Shown here piece by piece: positions 1-9,887 of a stretch of 64,000 nucleotides of DNA (its first letter is position 1; the number at the start of each line of letters is the position of its first letter). A program made the position numbers and the translations under genes. The stretch lies in assembly GCF_014084105.1 (NCBI RefSeq), contig NZ_CP048289.1:7449922-7513921 (forward strand), in the 5' to 3' direction. The notes beneath the pieces were generated by a model. It saw only the letters and a list, made by a program, of their open reading frames with translations. It had not been told where the DNA came from and did no database searches. The DNA comes from Streptacidiphilus sp. P02-A3a. Its GTDB lineage: Bacteria; Actinomycetota; Actinomycetes; Streptomycetales; Streptomycetaceae.

Positions 1-1
1 C

Positions 2-1291
2 ACCGTCTCCGGCAGTGACGCCAAGGCCTCGGCCACGGTGGACGCGCTCCGGCTGCTGGGGGTGGAGGTCTCCATCGGCCACGCCGCCGAGCACCTGCCG
101 GTCGGCGCCAGCTGCGTGGTCGTCTCCAGTGCCATCCGCGACACCAACCCGGAGCTGGTCGCCGCGCTGGAGCGCGGACTGCCGGTGCTGCACCGCGCCG
201 ACGCGCTGGCCGCGCTGATGCGCGGTCACCGGGGGCTCGCGGTGGCCGGCACCCACGGCAAGACCACCACCACCAGCATGCTGGCGGTCAGCCTCACCGC
301 GCTCGGCCTCGACCCGTCCTTCTCCATCGGCGGCGACCTCGACGAGCCCGGCAGCAACGCCCACCACGGCAGCGGCGAGATCTTCGTGGCCGAGGCCGAC
401 GAGAGCGACCGGAGCTTCCAGAAGTACTCCCCCGAGGTCGCCATCATCCTCAACGTGGAGCTGGACCACCACGCCAACTACGCCTCCATGGCCGAGGTCC
501 ACGAGTCCTTCGAGGCGTTCGTCGACCGGATCACCCCCGGCGGGACGCTGGTCGTCTCCGCCGACCACCCCGGCGCCCGCGAGCTCACCGCCCGGGTCGC
601 CGACCGGCCCGGGCTGAACACCGTCACCGTCGGCGAGTCCGCCGACGCGACCCTGCGCGTCCTGCGGATCACCCCGCACGGCCTGAGCAGCGAGGTCACC
701 GTGCTGGTGGACGGCGCCGAGCTGACCTTCACCGTCGCCGTCCCCGGCCGCCACAACGCGGGCAACGCCGTCGCCGCGCTCGCCGCCGGAATCGCCCTGG
801 GCGTGCCCGCGGCCGAGCTGGCCGAGGCCCTCGGCGGCTACCGGGGCGTACGCCGCAGGCTCCAGCTCAAGGGCGAGGCCCAGGGCGTCCAGGTGATCGA
901 CTCCTACGCGCACCACCCCACCGAGATCTCCGCCGACCTCGACGCCATCCGCGAGGCGGCGGGCGACGGCCGGGTCCTGGTCGTCTTCCAGCCGCACCTG
1001 TTCAGCCGCACCCAGCAGCTGGGCGTGGAGATGGGCGAGGCGCTGGCCCCGGCCGACGCGGTGATCGTGCTCGACATCTACCCGGCCCGCGAGGACCCGC
1101 TCCCCGGCGTCACCAGCGACCTGGTCATCGACGCGGCCCGGGCCCACGGCGCGGACACCACCGCGGCGCACAGCCTGGCCGAGGTCCCCGACCTGATCGC
1201 GGGAATGGCCAAGCCCGGCGACTTTGTTCTGACCATGGGCGCGGGAGACGTCACCTCCCTCGGCCCGGAGATCCTCGCCCGCCTCGACTGA
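2..1291 (+). CDS. murC: UDP-N-acetylmuramate--L-alanine ligase (5' end missing)
   Basis: Cytoplasmic Mur ligase that joins L-Ala to UDP-MurNAc using ATP in peptidoglycan synthesis. The reading frame is open from base 2, so the gene starts left of the window; roughly 40 N-terminal residues, including the nucleotide-binding GxGxxG, are not visible. Seen: SGSDAK near the left edge, the ATP P-loop GTHGKTTTT, the AEADESDRSF stretch, DHHANY and the C-terminal SYAHHPTEI motif, all typical of MurC rather than MurD/E/F. It is followed 46 bp later by msrB on the same strand. Very secure assignment. Confidence 0.96.
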   Translation, partial: TVSGSDAKASATVDALRLLGVEVSIGHAAEHLPVGASCVVVSSAIRDTNPELVAALERGLPVLHRADALAALMRGHRGLAVAGTHGKTTTTSMLAVSLTALGLDPSFSIGGDLDEPGSNAHHGSGEIFVAEADESDRSFQKYSPEVAIILNVELDHHANYASMAEVHESFEAFVDRITPGGTLVVSADHPGARELTARVADRPGLNTVTVGESADATLRVLRITPHGLSSEVTVLVDGAELTFTVAVPGRHNAGNAVAALAAGIALGVPAAELAEALGGYRGVRRRLQLKGEAQGVQVIDSYAHHPTEISADLDAIREAAGDGRVLVVFQPHLFSRTQQLGVEMGEALAPADAVIVLDIYPAREDPLPGVTSDLVIDAARAHGADTTAAHSLAEVPDLIAGMAKPGDFVLTMGAGDVTSLGPEILARLD

Positions 1292-1337
1292 CCCCGCGTC
1301 GCCCGAGGCCGGGCCCCGCCCGAAAGGCAGGGAGACC

Positions 1338-1745
1338 ATGCCCTACGAGATCGACAAGACCGACGCCGAGTGGCGCGCCGAGCTCACCCCGCAGGAGTAC
1401 CACGTCCTGCGCGAGGCGGGCACCGAGCGCCCGGGCGTCGGCGAGTACACCGACACCAGGACCGTCGGCGTCTACTCCTGTCGTGCCTGCGGCAACGAGC
1501 TGTTCAGTTCGCAGACCAAGTTCGACAGCCACTGCGGCTGGCCCAGTTACTACTCCCCGCTCGCCGAGGAGCGCGTCGAGTACATCGTGGACACCACCCT
1601 CGGCATGCGCCGGGTGGAGGTCCGCTGCGCGAAGTGCGGCTCCCACCTCGGCCACGTCTTCGAGGGCGAGGGCTACGCCACTCCGACCGACCAGCGCTAC
1701 TGCATCAACAGCATCTCGCTCAAGCTGCGCCCGGCCGACGAATAG
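1338..1745 (+). CDS. msrB: Peptide-methionine (R)-S-oxide reductase
   Basis: Repairs methionine-R-sulfoxide in oxidised proteins in the cytoplasm. The 135-residue length is normal for single-domain MsrB. Seen: two zinc-binding CXXC pairs (CRAC, CAKC), the GWPSYYSP substrate loop, GSHLGHVF, and the catalytic cysteine in RYCINSISLKL. The ATG is preceded by a good ribosome site (GGCAGGGAGA). It follows murC and ends just before a bidirectional terminator shared with the convergent acetyltransferase gene. Confidence 0.97.
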   Translation: MPYEIDKTDAEWRAELTPQEYHVLREAGTERPGVGEYTDTRTVGVYSCRACGNELFSSQTKFDSHCGWPSYYSPLAEERVEYIVDTTLGMRRVEVRCAKCGSHLGHVFEGEGYATPTDQRYCINSISLKLRPADE

Positions 1746-1751
1746 CCGACC

Positions 1752-1785
1752 GGTGACCGGCCCGCGATCCCCCGGGCCGGTCACC
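1752..1785. terminator. Bidirectional intrinsic-type terminator
   Basis: Perfect 13-bp inverted repeat (GGTGACCGGCCCG and its complement) around an 8-nt loop. It lies between the convergent stops of msrB and the GNAT gene. There is no U-tract, as is common in GC-rich actinobacteria. Confidence 0.75.
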
Positions 1786-1793
1786 CGCGGCGG

Positions 1794-2369
1794 CTACCGC
1801 TGCTGCCACTGCGCCCTGGTGATCTCGTACCGCACGCCCCCGTGCTCGGAGCCCTCGACCGCCTCCATGTCGGGGGGCGTGGCGACGGTGTCCACGAGTG
1901 TCATCCGGAGCTTCTCCATGACGTTGCGCGAGCCACGGTTCACGGTCATCGTCTCGGCCCAGACCACGCGTACCCCGAGCTCGGTGAAGGCCTTGCCCAG
2001 CAAGTCGGTCGAGACTTCGGTGGCATAGCCCCTGCCCCAGGCCGGCTGCCGCAGCCGGTAGCCGAGTTCGACCTCGTCCAGCGGGCCCTGCTGCTCGGGA
2101 CGCAGGCAGAACCAGCCGACGAAGGCACCGCCGTCCCGCTCGTACGCGGCGAACAGTCCGAACTCGCCGTGCCACTTCTCGTACCCGGCGATGATGCCCG
2201 GCAGATGCAGCTCCCGGACGACCTCCGGCGCGGTCGGATCGCCGCCGGTCAGGTAGCGCATCACCGCCGGGTCGCTGTCCAGCTCGATCAACAGCTCCGC
2301 GTCGTCGGCAGTGAAGCGGCGCAGCGCCAGGCGCTCGGTCTCCAGGTACGTGTCCACGGAGACGATCAT
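1794..2369 (-). CDS. GNAT-family N-acetyltransferase (RimJ/RimL type)
   Basis: Acetyl-CoA-dependent N-acetyltransferase of 191 residues; the substrate is unknown. Seen: the opening TERLALRRFTADD typical of the RimJ/RimL-like branch, WFCLRPEQQG, and the acetyl-CoA site region ELGYRLRQPAWGRGYATE, followed by VWAETMTVNRGSRNVMEKLRM. It ends at the shared terminator with msrB. The glycosyltransferase gene upstream ends only 21 bp before its ATG on the same strand, so the two may be cotranscribed. Confidence 0.85.
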   Translation of the reverse strand: MIVSVDTYLETERLALRRFTADDAELLIELDSDPAVMRYLTGGDPTAPEVVRELHLPGIIAGYEKWHGEFGLFAAYERDGGAFVGWFCLRPEQQGPLDEVELGYRLRQPAWGRGYATEVSTDLLGKAFTELGVRVVWAETMTVNRGSRNVMEKLRMTLVDTVATPPDMEAVEGSEHGGVRYEITRAQWQQR

Positions 2370-2390
2370 TCCTGACGCGGGCCGGGCGGA

Positions 2391-4022
2391 TCAACAGCTC
2401 GGCCCGCAGGCCGTGGGTCGGCGTGCCGGGGGCGGGGGCGCCAGGTACACCACGTAGTCCGGTTGACCCGACAGCGCGTCCACGTCGTGCCTGGTCCAGC
2501 CACGGGCATAGCCGGGCACGGCGTCGCCGGGGTAGAGCAGCAGGGCGGTCCGCTCCTGTGCCGCCTCGCGGATCAGCTCGGCGGTGGTGATGTCGGCGTC
2601 GTTGCCGTGGACCTCCACCGCCCGACAGCCCGAGTAGTAGCCGAGGGGCTCGGCGTCCTCGCCGGTCAGCAGGCAGCTGCCGGTCAGGCCGAGCTGGTGC
2701 AACGCGGCCGCGACATGCGTCTCGTTGTCGTGGCTGGGCACGGTGTACTGCACCTCGTGGTACAGCAGTGCGTACTGGCTGGCGAGTTGGACCGCGAGGC
2801 CGAGGCCCACCGCGATCCGGATCCAGCGGCGCCGGGGCCGTACCGAGGTCACCAGCCAGGTGATCAGGCCCGCCGCCGGGATCGCCAGCAGCGCGTACGC
2901 GGGAATCAGGAAGCGCGGCGCCGAGTAGGTGATCATGAACAGGTAGGGGCAGGCGACCGCGAGGCCGCACAGGGCGGGCAGCAGCGCCGCGGCCAGGCGC
3001 CCGGCCCGCCGCTCGACCAGCACCCCGCCGACGACCAGCACCGGCAGCAGCAGCCACCAGGCAGTCAGCTCCAGCGGCTTGTGGTTCCAGCCGACCGTGC
3101 ACGGTCGGCACAGGGTCGGGCCGTTGAGCGACCGCAGCACGTCGCCGACGGCCCAGTGCAGGCCGAGGCCGCCCTCGTTGAGGCTGGACAGGTGCAGTCG
3201 CTCGCCGATGCCGCCGAAGCGCGCGTAGGCCTCGACGATCCACTCGACGGCACCGGCGAACAGCCCGCCGACGACGGCGAGCAGCAGCGTCCAGCGCCGC
3301 CACTGGCGCAGCGCCACCACCGCGAGCGGAATCGCGAGGAACGCGGCGTCACTCGGCCGCATCAGCGCGGCGACGGCAAGCGCGACCGCCAGGCCGACCA
3401 GGGGCGCGCGGGCTCCGGGCCTGCGCCGCGCGTCGAGGAAGCAGCCGACCGCGGCGAGGCCGCCCAGGGCTATCCAGACGTTGGGCATCGCCTGCGGGCT
3501 GTAGAACTCGGTGACCCACAGCGTCGCGAACAGCCCCCCGGCGAGGGCGAGGACCCGGGTGTCCCGCAACCGCCGCCACGCCAGCAGGGCCAGGAACAGG
3601 CCGCCGCCGGACACCACCGACAGATAGATCCGCAGCGCGGGTGTCGAGTCGGTGACCGCCGCCAACGGCGCCACCAGCAACGGGACTCCGCGTGAACGCG
3701 GGGCACTGAAGAACTCGGCGGGAAGGTGCGGCGCGACCTGGCTCACATAGACGGTCTCATCCCAGCCCAGCCCCATCGAGGGTGAGACGAAGAGCAGTTG
3801 GGAGAGCGTGTAGAGGACGGCGACCAACGCGAGCCAGCGCACCGAGTCACCGCCGGGGAGCCGACCGCGCACGGCCCTCACCCGGGAGGGCACGGCCGCG
3901 GCGGCCGCAACTGGCTTCCACAGGACGGCGATGGGTAGGTTCCTTCCGCGACCCCCGGCCACACGATCGACGACGGCAGCATTTCGCATCAGTCTGGGAA
4001 TGCTCTGGGAGCGGGCTGCCAC
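2391..4022 (-). CDS. Multi-pass membrane glycosyltransferase (GT39/ArnT-like)
   Basis: About 540 residues with many hydrophobic segments. After the first membrane segment comes an acidic GWDETVYV loop, the position of the catalytic Asp-Glu in PMT/ArnT-type enzymes that use polyprenyl-phosphate sugars. A second relative lies at 20756-22342. The acceptor is unknown; cell-envelope glycan or protein glycosylation is likely. The start is uncertain: the GTG used here gives a basic N-terminal tail of about 55 residues before the first membrane segment, and ATG at 3989 is an alternative. It is divergent from the kinase gene. Confidence 0.75.
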   Translation of the reverse strand: MAARSQSIPRLMRNAAVVDRVAGGRGRNLPIAVLWKPVAAAAAVPSRVRAVRGRLPGGDSVRWLALVAVLYTLSQLLFVSPSMGLGWDETVYVSQVAPHLPAEFFSAPRSRGVPLLVAPLAAVTDSTPALRIYLSVVSGGGLFLALLAWRRLRDTRVLALAGGLFATLWVTEFYSPQAMPNVWIALGGLAAVGCFLDARRRPGARAPLVGLAVALAVAALMRPSDAAFLAIPLAVVALRQWRRWTLLLAVVGGLFAGAVEWIVEAYARFGGIGERLHLSSLNEGGLGLHWAVGDVLRSLNGPTLCRPCTVGWNHKPLELTAWWLLLPVLVVGGVLVERRAGRLAAALLPALCGLAVACPYLFMITYSAPRFLIPAYALLAIPAAGLITWLVTSVRPRRRWIRIAVGLGLAVQLASQYALLYHEVQYTVPSHDNETHVAAALHQLGLTGSCLLTGEDAEPLGYYSGCRAVEVHGNDADITTAELIREAAQERTALLLYPGDAVPGYARGWTRHDVDALSGQPDYVVYLAPPPPARRPTACGPSC

Positions 4023-4159
4023 GGCCGCCCCCGCCCGGCCGCTGCCACGCCCGACCGGGCGCCGCGCCGACCACCGCCCGCTTGGCTACACTGACGCCCG
4101 CTGCCAACGCCCCGAGGGGGAGGTGGAGGAGCGGCAGCCATCGTGACGGGGGAACAGGC

Positions 4160-6466
4160 GTGAAGCCGCTGGAGCATGACGACCCATCGACGATCGGCCC
4201 CTACCGGCTGGTGGCCCGGCTGGGCGTGGGCGGGATGGGGCGGGTGTACCTGGCCAGGTCGGCCGGGGGCCGTACGGTGGCCGTCAAGGTCGTCCGCGCG
4301 GACCTCGCCGGGGATCCGGAGTTCCGGACCCGCTTCCGCCGCGAGGTCGCCGCCGCGCAGTCGGTGGAGGGCGTCTACACCGCACCGGTGGTCGACGCCG
4401 ACCGCGACTCGGCGACCCCGTGGCTGGCCACCGCCTACGTGCTCGGGCCCTCGCTGGCCGAGGCCGTGGCGCAGTACGGTCCGCTGCCCGAGGAGAGCGT
4501 GCGGACCCTGGGCGCGGTGCTCGCCGAGGCGCTGTCCTCCATCCACGGAAGCGGACTGATCCACCGTGACCTCAAGCCGTCCAACGTGCTGCTGGCCGCC
4601 GACGGGCCGCGGCTCATCGACTTCGGCATAGCCCGCGCGCTCGACGGCGACAGCCTCACCAGCACCGGCGTGGTCGTCGGCTCCCCCGGGTTCATGTCCC
4701 CCGAGCAGGCCGCCGGACGCGGGGTCGGCACCGCCGGGGACGTCTTCTCGCTGGGCTCGGTGCTGGTCTTCGCGGCGACCGGGCGCGGTCCCTTCGGGCA
4801 GGAGTCGGCCGCGGCGATGCTCTATCGGGTGGTGCACGAGGAGCCGGACCTGGCCGGACTGCCGTCGGGCCTGGCCGGGCTGCTGCCCGCCTGCCTGGCG
4901 AAGGACCCCGCGCAGCGGCCCACCCCCGCGCGGCTGGCACGGCTGCTGGCGCCGGAGGGCACCGCTTCCCGGCTGACGGGCGGCTGGCTCCCGGCCCCGG
5001 TGGCCTCCGGTATCGCCCGGCATGCCGCGCAGGTCATGGAGCTGGAGGCACCCGCCGAGCGCGGCGGCACGGCGGCACGGGACCCACGGGTCGACGCCCC
5101 GGCGGCGGCCGACGCCCGGAGCGGTACCGGTGCCCCGGGCACCGTGCGCCTGCGGACCTCCCCGACGCCGCCCGCCGCCGGTCCCGCGCCGACGGTCATG
5201 GCGTCCGCGTCCGCGTCCCCCGCTCCGGCGCCGAGCCCGGCCCCGAGCCGACGCAAGCTGCTGTTCGGCGCGATCGGCGTGGTCGGCGTGCTCGCCGCCG
5301 GAGGGGGCACCGCGCTCGCGCTGGAGTCCGGCAGCGGGCCGAAGCCGAAGCCGGGCCCGTCCGGACCGTCGGGCCCGAGCGCGACGGCGTCGGCGCCGTC
5401 CACCGCCGGGACCTCCCCCAGCGCCTTCCCCACCAGGGCCGCCGGCGTCCCGCCCGAACCGCTGTGGACCTTCCCCGGAAGCGGGATGCAGATGGGCCCG
5501 GTACTCGCCGAGGGCGGGCGGGTCTACGCCTTCGGGGACGCGAGCACCGCCCTGGACGCCCGCACGGGCAAGGTGCTCTGGACCGGTCCGCAATTCGCGC
5601 CGGGCAACATGTTCGCCACCGCCGGGATGCTCGCCGGGGGATACCTGATCGGCGTCAACCCGGGAACCTACGACCTGTTCGGCCTGGACCCGGCCACCGG
5701 CGGCCAGGTGTGGAACCTGCACACCGTCGGCGGCTACTCCACCGGGACGCTGCTGGCCGCCGACGCCACCACCGCCTACCTGGTGGGCACCGACCTGGCG
5801 ACCACCTCGAAGAGCTACATGCTCGCCGTCGACCTGAGGACCCGGACGCTGCGCTGGGCGCGGCTGCGCAACGCCGCCGCCGACTACGAGGTCGCCGGAT
5901 CAGTCTCCGGCGGCTACCTCGTCTACACCAACGACCAGGGCAACGTGGTCGTGCGGAGCACGGCGGACGGTCGGCAGCTGTGGTCGCAGGACTTCTCCAA
6001 CCCGAACCCGGGGCAACCCGTGTATCCGCTGATCGTCGGCGGCACCCTCTACGTCGAGGGCTCGACCCTGCTCGGCTTCGACCTGGCGAGCGGCAGGCAG
6101 CTGTTCGCCGCGAAGGCGCCCGCCGGGGACAGCTACCAGCTCCCCGTCGCGCTCGGCGGCCGGCTCTTCGTCCAGGACGTGACCGGGAACCTGGTGTTCG
6201 CGCTGAACGCCGCGGGCGGTGCGGTGGACTGGCAGTCGCCGCTGCAGATCGGGCTGACCGGGGACCCGGCGGTGACCATCGGCTCCACCCTGTTCGTCGG
6301 CACCAACGCGGACCCGTGCGCGGTGTACGCCTTCACCGATTCCGGGGGGCACCAGTTGTGGAACTTCCAGGACGGCCAGACCGACAAGGACTGGTACCTC
6401 AGCACCGACGGCACCATGCTCTTCGCGGTCCACGGGGACAAGGTCTACGGCCTGCCGCCGGTGTAG
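4160..6466 (+). CDS. Serine/threonine protein kinase with PQQ-type beta-propeller sensor
   Basis: A 768-residue Hanks-type kinase of the PknB family, probably a membrane receptor. Seen: glycine loop LGVGGMGRVYLA with Lys43 in AVKVV, catalytic IHRDLKPSNVLL, DFG-equivalent LIDFGIA, and GSPGFMSPEQ. An Ala/Pro-rich juxtamembrane linker leads to one membrane helix at about residues 366-385 (FGAIGVVGVLAAGGG). A Pro/Ser/Thr linker follows, then about 330 residues of PQQ/WD40-like repeats ending YGLPPV. The GTG at 4160 is chosen because the kinase domain begins a few codons later; the longer open frame upstream is compositional. The ligand is unknown. Confidence 0.92.
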   Translation: MKPLEHDDPSTIGPYRLVARLGVGGMGRVYLARSAGGRTVAVKVVRADLAGDPEFRTRFRREVAAAQSVEGVYTAPVVDADRDSATPWLATAYVLGPSLAEAVAQYGPLPEESVRTLGAVLAEALSSIHGSGLIHRDLKPSNVLLAADGPRLIDFGIARALDGDSLTSTGVVVGSPGFMSPEQAAGRGVGTAGDVFSLGSVLVFAATGRGPFGQESAAAMLYRVVHEEPDLAGLPSGLAGLLPACLAKDPAQRPTPARLARLLAPEGTASRLTGGWLPAPVASGIARHAAQVMELEAPAERGGTAARDPRVDAPAAADARSGTGAPGTVRLRTSPTPPAAGPAPTVMASASASPAPAPSPAPSRRKLLFGAIGVVGVLAAGGGTALALESGSGPKPKPGPSGPSGPSATASAPSTAGTSPSAFPTRAAGVPPEPLWTFPGSGMQMGPVLAEGGRVYAFGDASTALDARTGKVLWTGPQFAPGNMFATAGMLAGGYLIGVNPGTYDLFGLDPATGGQVWNLHTVGGYSTGTLLAADATTAYLVGTDLATTSKSYMLAVDLRTRTLRWARLRNAAADYEVAGSVSGGYLVYTNDQGNVVVRSTADGRQLWSQDFSNPNPGQPVYPLIVGGTLYVEGSTLLGFDLASGRQLFAAKAPAGDSYQLPVALGGRLFVQDVTGNLVFALNAAGGAVDWQSPLQIGLTGDPAVTIGSTLFVGTNADPCAVYAFTDSGGHQLWNFQDGQTDKDWYLSTDGTMLFAVHGDKVYGLPPV

Positions 6467-6505
6467 CGTCCGGCGCGGCACCGACCGGCGGCGGACCGGG
6501 GGGTC

Positions 6506-7363
6506 TCAGCCGACCCGCTCCCGCAGCCAACCCAGGGCGTCGGGGGCGGAGTTGAGGACGGAGATGTGGCCGTCCCCGGGGCCGGTCCAGAGGTCGGCGG
6601 CCGGGCAGTGGCGGGCCAGCCAGGCGGCGTGGGCGCTGGGGACGACGCGGTCCTCGGCGCCGTGCAGGATCAGCGTGGGCGCGGTCACCCGCTCGGGCGC
6701 GAAGCCCCAGGGACGGACGTAGGCCAGGTCGTCGTCGACCATCCCGGCGTTGCCCTGGGCCATGCCCTTCCCGGCGACGGCGCCCAGCCAGGCCCAGCGC
6801 CCCTCCAGCGCGGCGTGGTCCGCCGAGGTGAATATCCGCGGGTCCCACTCGCTCGCCGCCAGGAGTTCCTCCAGCGCCGCCGCACCCCGGACGGAGGCGC
6901 GCAGCTCCCCCTCCCCGGCCTCGGCCATGCCCGCGAACCAGTCCAGGCCCTCGGCCGTGAACGGGGCCAGACCGGCCACGGCGACCACGCCGAGGACCCG
7001 TTCCGGCAGCAGCGCGGCCGCGGCCAGCGCGTGGGTGGCGCCGCCGGAGTGGCCCATGACCGCGAACCGGTCCAGGCCCAGGGCGTCGGCGACCGCCGAG
7101 GCGTCCTCGGCGGCGGAGCCGACGGACCGGCCCGGGCGGCGGCTGGAACCGCCGTACCCGGGCCGGTCGTAGGAGACCCAGCGGACGCCGTGGCGGGCGG
7201 CGGCCGCGAACAGGGGCTCCGGCGGCTCACCCGTGTTGGGTGTGCCGTGGTGCCAGAGCACCGCGAGGCCGTCCTCGGCCCCCTCGGCACGGGCATCGTA
7301 GACATGCAGCGTACGACCGTCGGGCAGCGCGAGATCGGTCTCGGTCAGCGTCACTTCAACCAT
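6506..7363 (-). CDS. Alpha/beta hydrolase
   Basis: A 285-residue alpha/beta-hydrolase-fold enzyme; the substrate is unknown. Seen: oxyanion segment WHHGTPNTG, nucleophile elbow MGHSGGATHAL (Ser), acidic residue in LILHGAEDRVVPS, and catalytic His in GPGDGHISVL, so the triad is complete. No signal peptide. It is convergent with the kinase gene, 39 bp apart, with no clear terminator between them. Confidence 0.9.
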   Translation of the reverse strand: MVEVTLTETDLALPDGRTLHVYDARAEGAEDGLAVLWHHGTPNTGEPPEPLFAAAARHGVRWVSYDRPGYGGSSRRPGRSVGSAAEDASAVADALGLDRFAVMGHSGGATHALAAAALLPERVLGVVAVAGLAPFTAEGLDWFAGMAEAGEGELRASVRGAAALEELLAASEWDPRIFTSADHAALEGRWAWLGAVAGKGMAQGNAGMVDDDLAYVRPWGFAPERVTAPTLILHGAEDRVVPSAHAAWLARHCPAADLWTGPGDGHISVLNSAPDALGWLRERVG

Positions 7364-7536
7364 GCGCCGAGGCTAGCGCGGGCCACTGACAACCGCGGTC
7401 CGCGCGGCGCGCGGGCGGCACAGAGCGGGGCAAGCGGAGCAAGTCACGCGCGGCGACCCCGGAAACCTCAAATCTAGCTCTGAGAATCGTGGTCGGCTCT
7501 TCCCCCTTCCCGCTCGGCGGGACATGCTCAGTGGCG

Positions 7537-7565
7537 TGGAGCCGGGAGCGGGGGACCCGGCTCCA
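7537..7565 (-). terminator. Terminator hairpin after hemQ
   Basis: Perfect 10-bp inverted repeat (TGGAGCCGGG and complement) with a 9-nt loop, 20 bp past the hemQ stop. The rest of the gap between the hydrolase start and hemQ (7364-7585) shows no gene; it would hold the hydrolase promoter. Confidence 0.65.
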
Positions 7566-7585
7566 CACCTCTTTGAGCGCCCCGG

Positions 7586-8290
7586 TCAGGCCAGCCCGGC
7601 GAGCAGGTCGCCGATCGCCCGGCGGCGGCCGGTGAAGAACGGGACCTCCTCGCGGACGTGCCGCCGGGTCTCCGAGGCACGCAGGTCGCGCATCAGGTCC
7701 ACGATCCGGTACAGCTCGTCGGCCTCGAACGCCAGCAGCCACTCGTAGTCGCCGAGCGCGAACGAGGCGACGGTGTTGGCCCGGACGTCCGGGTAGCCGC
7801 GGGCGAGCATGCCGTGCTCCATCAGCAGCCGACGGCGCTCCGCGTCCTCCAGCAGGTACCACTCGTAGGAGCGGACGAAGGGGTAGACGCAGACGTAGTC
7901 GCGCGGGGTCTCGTCGGCGAGGAACGCCGGGATGTGCGACTTGTTGAACTCCGCCGGGCGGTGCAGCGCCATGTTCGACCAGACCGGCTCCAGCGCGCGG
8001 CCGAGCGCGGTCCGGCGGAAGCGGTTGTACGCCTCCTGCAGGTCGTCGCTGTTCTCGGCGTGCCACCAGATCATCAGGTCGGCGTCGGCGCGCAGCCCGG
8101 AGACGTCGTAGGTGCCCCGGACGGTGACGTCCTTCTCGGCGAGCTGCGCGAACAGCTCCTCGACCTCGGCCGCGTGCGCGGCGCGGTCGTCCGGCAGGAC
8201 GTCCTTCAGCCGGAAGACCGACCAGAGGGTGTACCGGATGACCTGGTTCAGGTCGCGTGCCTTCTTCTTCACTTCGGTGCTCTCGGTCAT
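7586..8290 (-). CDS. hemQ: Coproheme decarboxylase (HemQ/ChdC)
   Basis: Last step of the coproporphyrin-dependent heme pathway of Gram-positive bacteria: H2O2-dependent decarboxylation of coproheme III to heme b. The 234 residues match the chlorite-dismutase-fold family. Seen: the N-terminal [10 protein letters not shown] segment, [16 protein letters not shown], and [25 protein letters not shown] carrying the conserved tyrosine region. The start is set by its ATGA overlap with the hemY stop, so the two proteins are probably made in a fixed ratio. Very secure. Confidence 0.96.
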   Translation of the reverse strand: MTESTEVKKKARDLNQVIRYTLWSVFRLKDVLPDDRAAHAAEVEELFAQLAEKDVTVRGTYDVSGLRADADLMIWWHAENSDDLQEAYNRFRRTALGRALEPVWSNMALHRPAEFNKSHIPAFLADETPRDYVCVYPFVRSYEWYLLEDAERRRLLMEHGMLARGYPDVRANTVASFALGDYEWLLAFEADELYRIVDLMRDLRASETRRHVREEVPFFTGRRRAIGDLLAGLA

Positions 8291-9741
8291 GCGCCCATTG
8301 TCCCTTCCGGCCGCGACGACCCCAGCACCAGGTCGGCCGCGCGCCGACCGCTGGCGATGCAGGCGGGGATGCCGACGCCCTGGTACAGCGCGCCGCACAG
8401 GGCGAGCCCGGGCAGCTCGGCGGCCAGCTTCTCGATCCGCTCGACCCGGTCCAGGTGGCCGACCGGGTACTGCGGCAGCCCGCCGCGCCAGCGGGTGACC
8501 GTGCTCGCGTACGGCGGGGCGGTCAGCCCGGTGGCGGCGCGCAGGTCCGCGAGCGACCCGGCGACCAGGTCCGCGTCGTCCCGGTCGAGGTCCCGCTCGT
8601 CGCCCTGGCGACCGATGGAGGTGCGCAGCGCGAAGCTGTCCGGGGCGGACTCGGCCAGCCAGCCCCACTTGTTGCTGGAGAAGGTGGACGCCTTGATCAG
8701 CCGCCCGTCCACCGGCGGCACCAGCAGCCCGCTGCCGCGCAACCCGGTCGTCCCACCACGCCGGAACAGCAGGGTGACCAGCGCCATGCCGGCGTACTCG
8801 ACCGCGGCCAGCTCCGCCGCCGCGCCCGGCGCCTGGTCCGCGAGCAGGGTCGCGGCGGCCGGCGCGGGCACCGCCAGCACCACCGCGTCGGCGGTCAGCA
8901 GCCGCCCGCCGACGACGCAGCTCCAGCCGTCCGGGGTGCGCCGCAGCCCGGTCACCGGACTGTCCGTCAGCAGCTCCGCCCCGGCCGCCCGGCAGGCCTC
9001 GGCGACGGCGCCGGGCAGGCGTCCGACACCGCCGTCGATGCCGGTGAACACCGGTGCCGGGTTGGCCGGGGCGGCGCCCTGGAGCGCGCGCACGCCCGCC
9101 ACCAGCGAGCCGCCGCGCTGCGCCAGCGCCAGCAGCTGCGGCACCGCGGCCCGCATCGAGATCCGGTCGGCGTGCCCGGCGTAGACGCCGCCGAGCAGCG
9201 GCTCGACCAGCCGGTCGACCACCTCGCGGCCGAGCCGGGCGCCGACGTAGTGGCCGACCGAGACGTCCGCGCCGGGCTCGACCGGCGGCAGCGCGGGCTC
9301 GTCGGCGACCCGGGCCAGGCCCTCGGCGGACAGCACGCCGGTGGCGGCGAGCGCGTCCAGGTCACCCGGGACGCCCATCAGCTGGCCCGCGGGCATCGGC
9401 CGCAGCGCGCCCCTGGTCCAGATCGCGGCCTTGGCGGTGGCGGGCGGCTGCAACGCCTCGCCGAGCCCGACCGCGCGGGCCAACTCGACCGCCTCCGGCC
9501 GCCGGGCCAGGATCGACTCCGCGCCGAGGTCGACCCGGACGCCGCCGACCTCGGCGGTGTGGAGCTTGCCGCCGAACCCGGGACCGGCCTCGGCCAGGGT
9601 GACCCGGGCGGTGCGCGGGCTGCCGTCCGCACCGCTGAGCCGCGCGGCGGCGGCCAGGCCGGAGATACCGCCGCCGACGACGAGGACGTGCGGGAGTGTC
9701 GGGTGCCCGGGCGCGGGTGTGCTGCTCTGCATGCCCCTCAC
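8287..9741 (-). CDS. hemY: Coproporphyrinogen/protoporphyrinogen III oxidase (HemY/CgoX)
   Basis: FAD-dependent six-electron oxidation of the porphyrinogen ring; next to hemQ the physiological substrate is most likely coproporphyrinogen III. A 484-residue amine-oxidase-fold protein. Seen: the dinucleotide motif [36 protein letters not shown], and the C-terminal FAD segment [28 protein letters not shown]. Its stop overlaps the hemQ start by 4 bp. The start may be ATG at 9732 rather than the GTG at 9741; neither has a clearly better ribosome site. Also named hemG in some annotations. Confidence 0.93.
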   Translation of the reverse strand: MRGMQSSTPAPGHPTLPHVLVVGGGISGLAAAARLSGADGSPRTARVTLAEAGPGFGGKLHTAEVGGVRVDLGAESILARRPEAVELARAVGLGEALQPPATAKAAIWTRGALRPMPAGQLMGVPGDLDALAATGVLSAEGLARVADEPALPPVEPGADVSVGHYVGARLGREVVDRLVEPLLGGVYAGHADRISMRAAVPQLLALAQRGGSLVAGVRALQGAAPANPAPVFTGIDGGVGRLPGAVAEACRAAGAELLTDSPVTGLRRTPDGWSCVVGGRLLTADAVVLAVPAPAAATLLADQAPGAAAELAAVEYAGMALVTLLFRRGGTTGLRGSGLLVPPVDGRLIKASTFSSNKWGWLAESAPDSFALRTSIGRQGDERDLDRDDADLVAGSLADLRAATGLTAPPYASTVTRWRGGLPQYPVGHLDRVERIEKLAAELPGLALCGALYQGVGIPACIASGRRAADLVLGSSRPEGTMGA

Positions 9742-9887
9742 TCAACCACACGGCCCGGTCGGGTCGTTCCGCCACCCGACCGTGACCGGTTCTTGACGCA
9801 CCGTCGGGAACCCGGCGCCGTCGCGGCGGGTCCAATCGCCGACGGTGCGCAGGGCGCGGGCCGGGCGGGAGCGAGGGGGAACGGACG

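Noticed and set aside
3782..4159. N-terminal extension of the Ser/Thr kinase frame
   Set aside because: Low-complexity Arg/Pro sequence overlapping the divergent promoter and glycosyltransferase start; the kinase domain begins right after the GTG at 4160.
7364..7585. Possible small gene between the hydrolase and hemQ
   Set aside because: Only short antisense-type frames and a terminator hairpin; no ribosome site with a sensible start.
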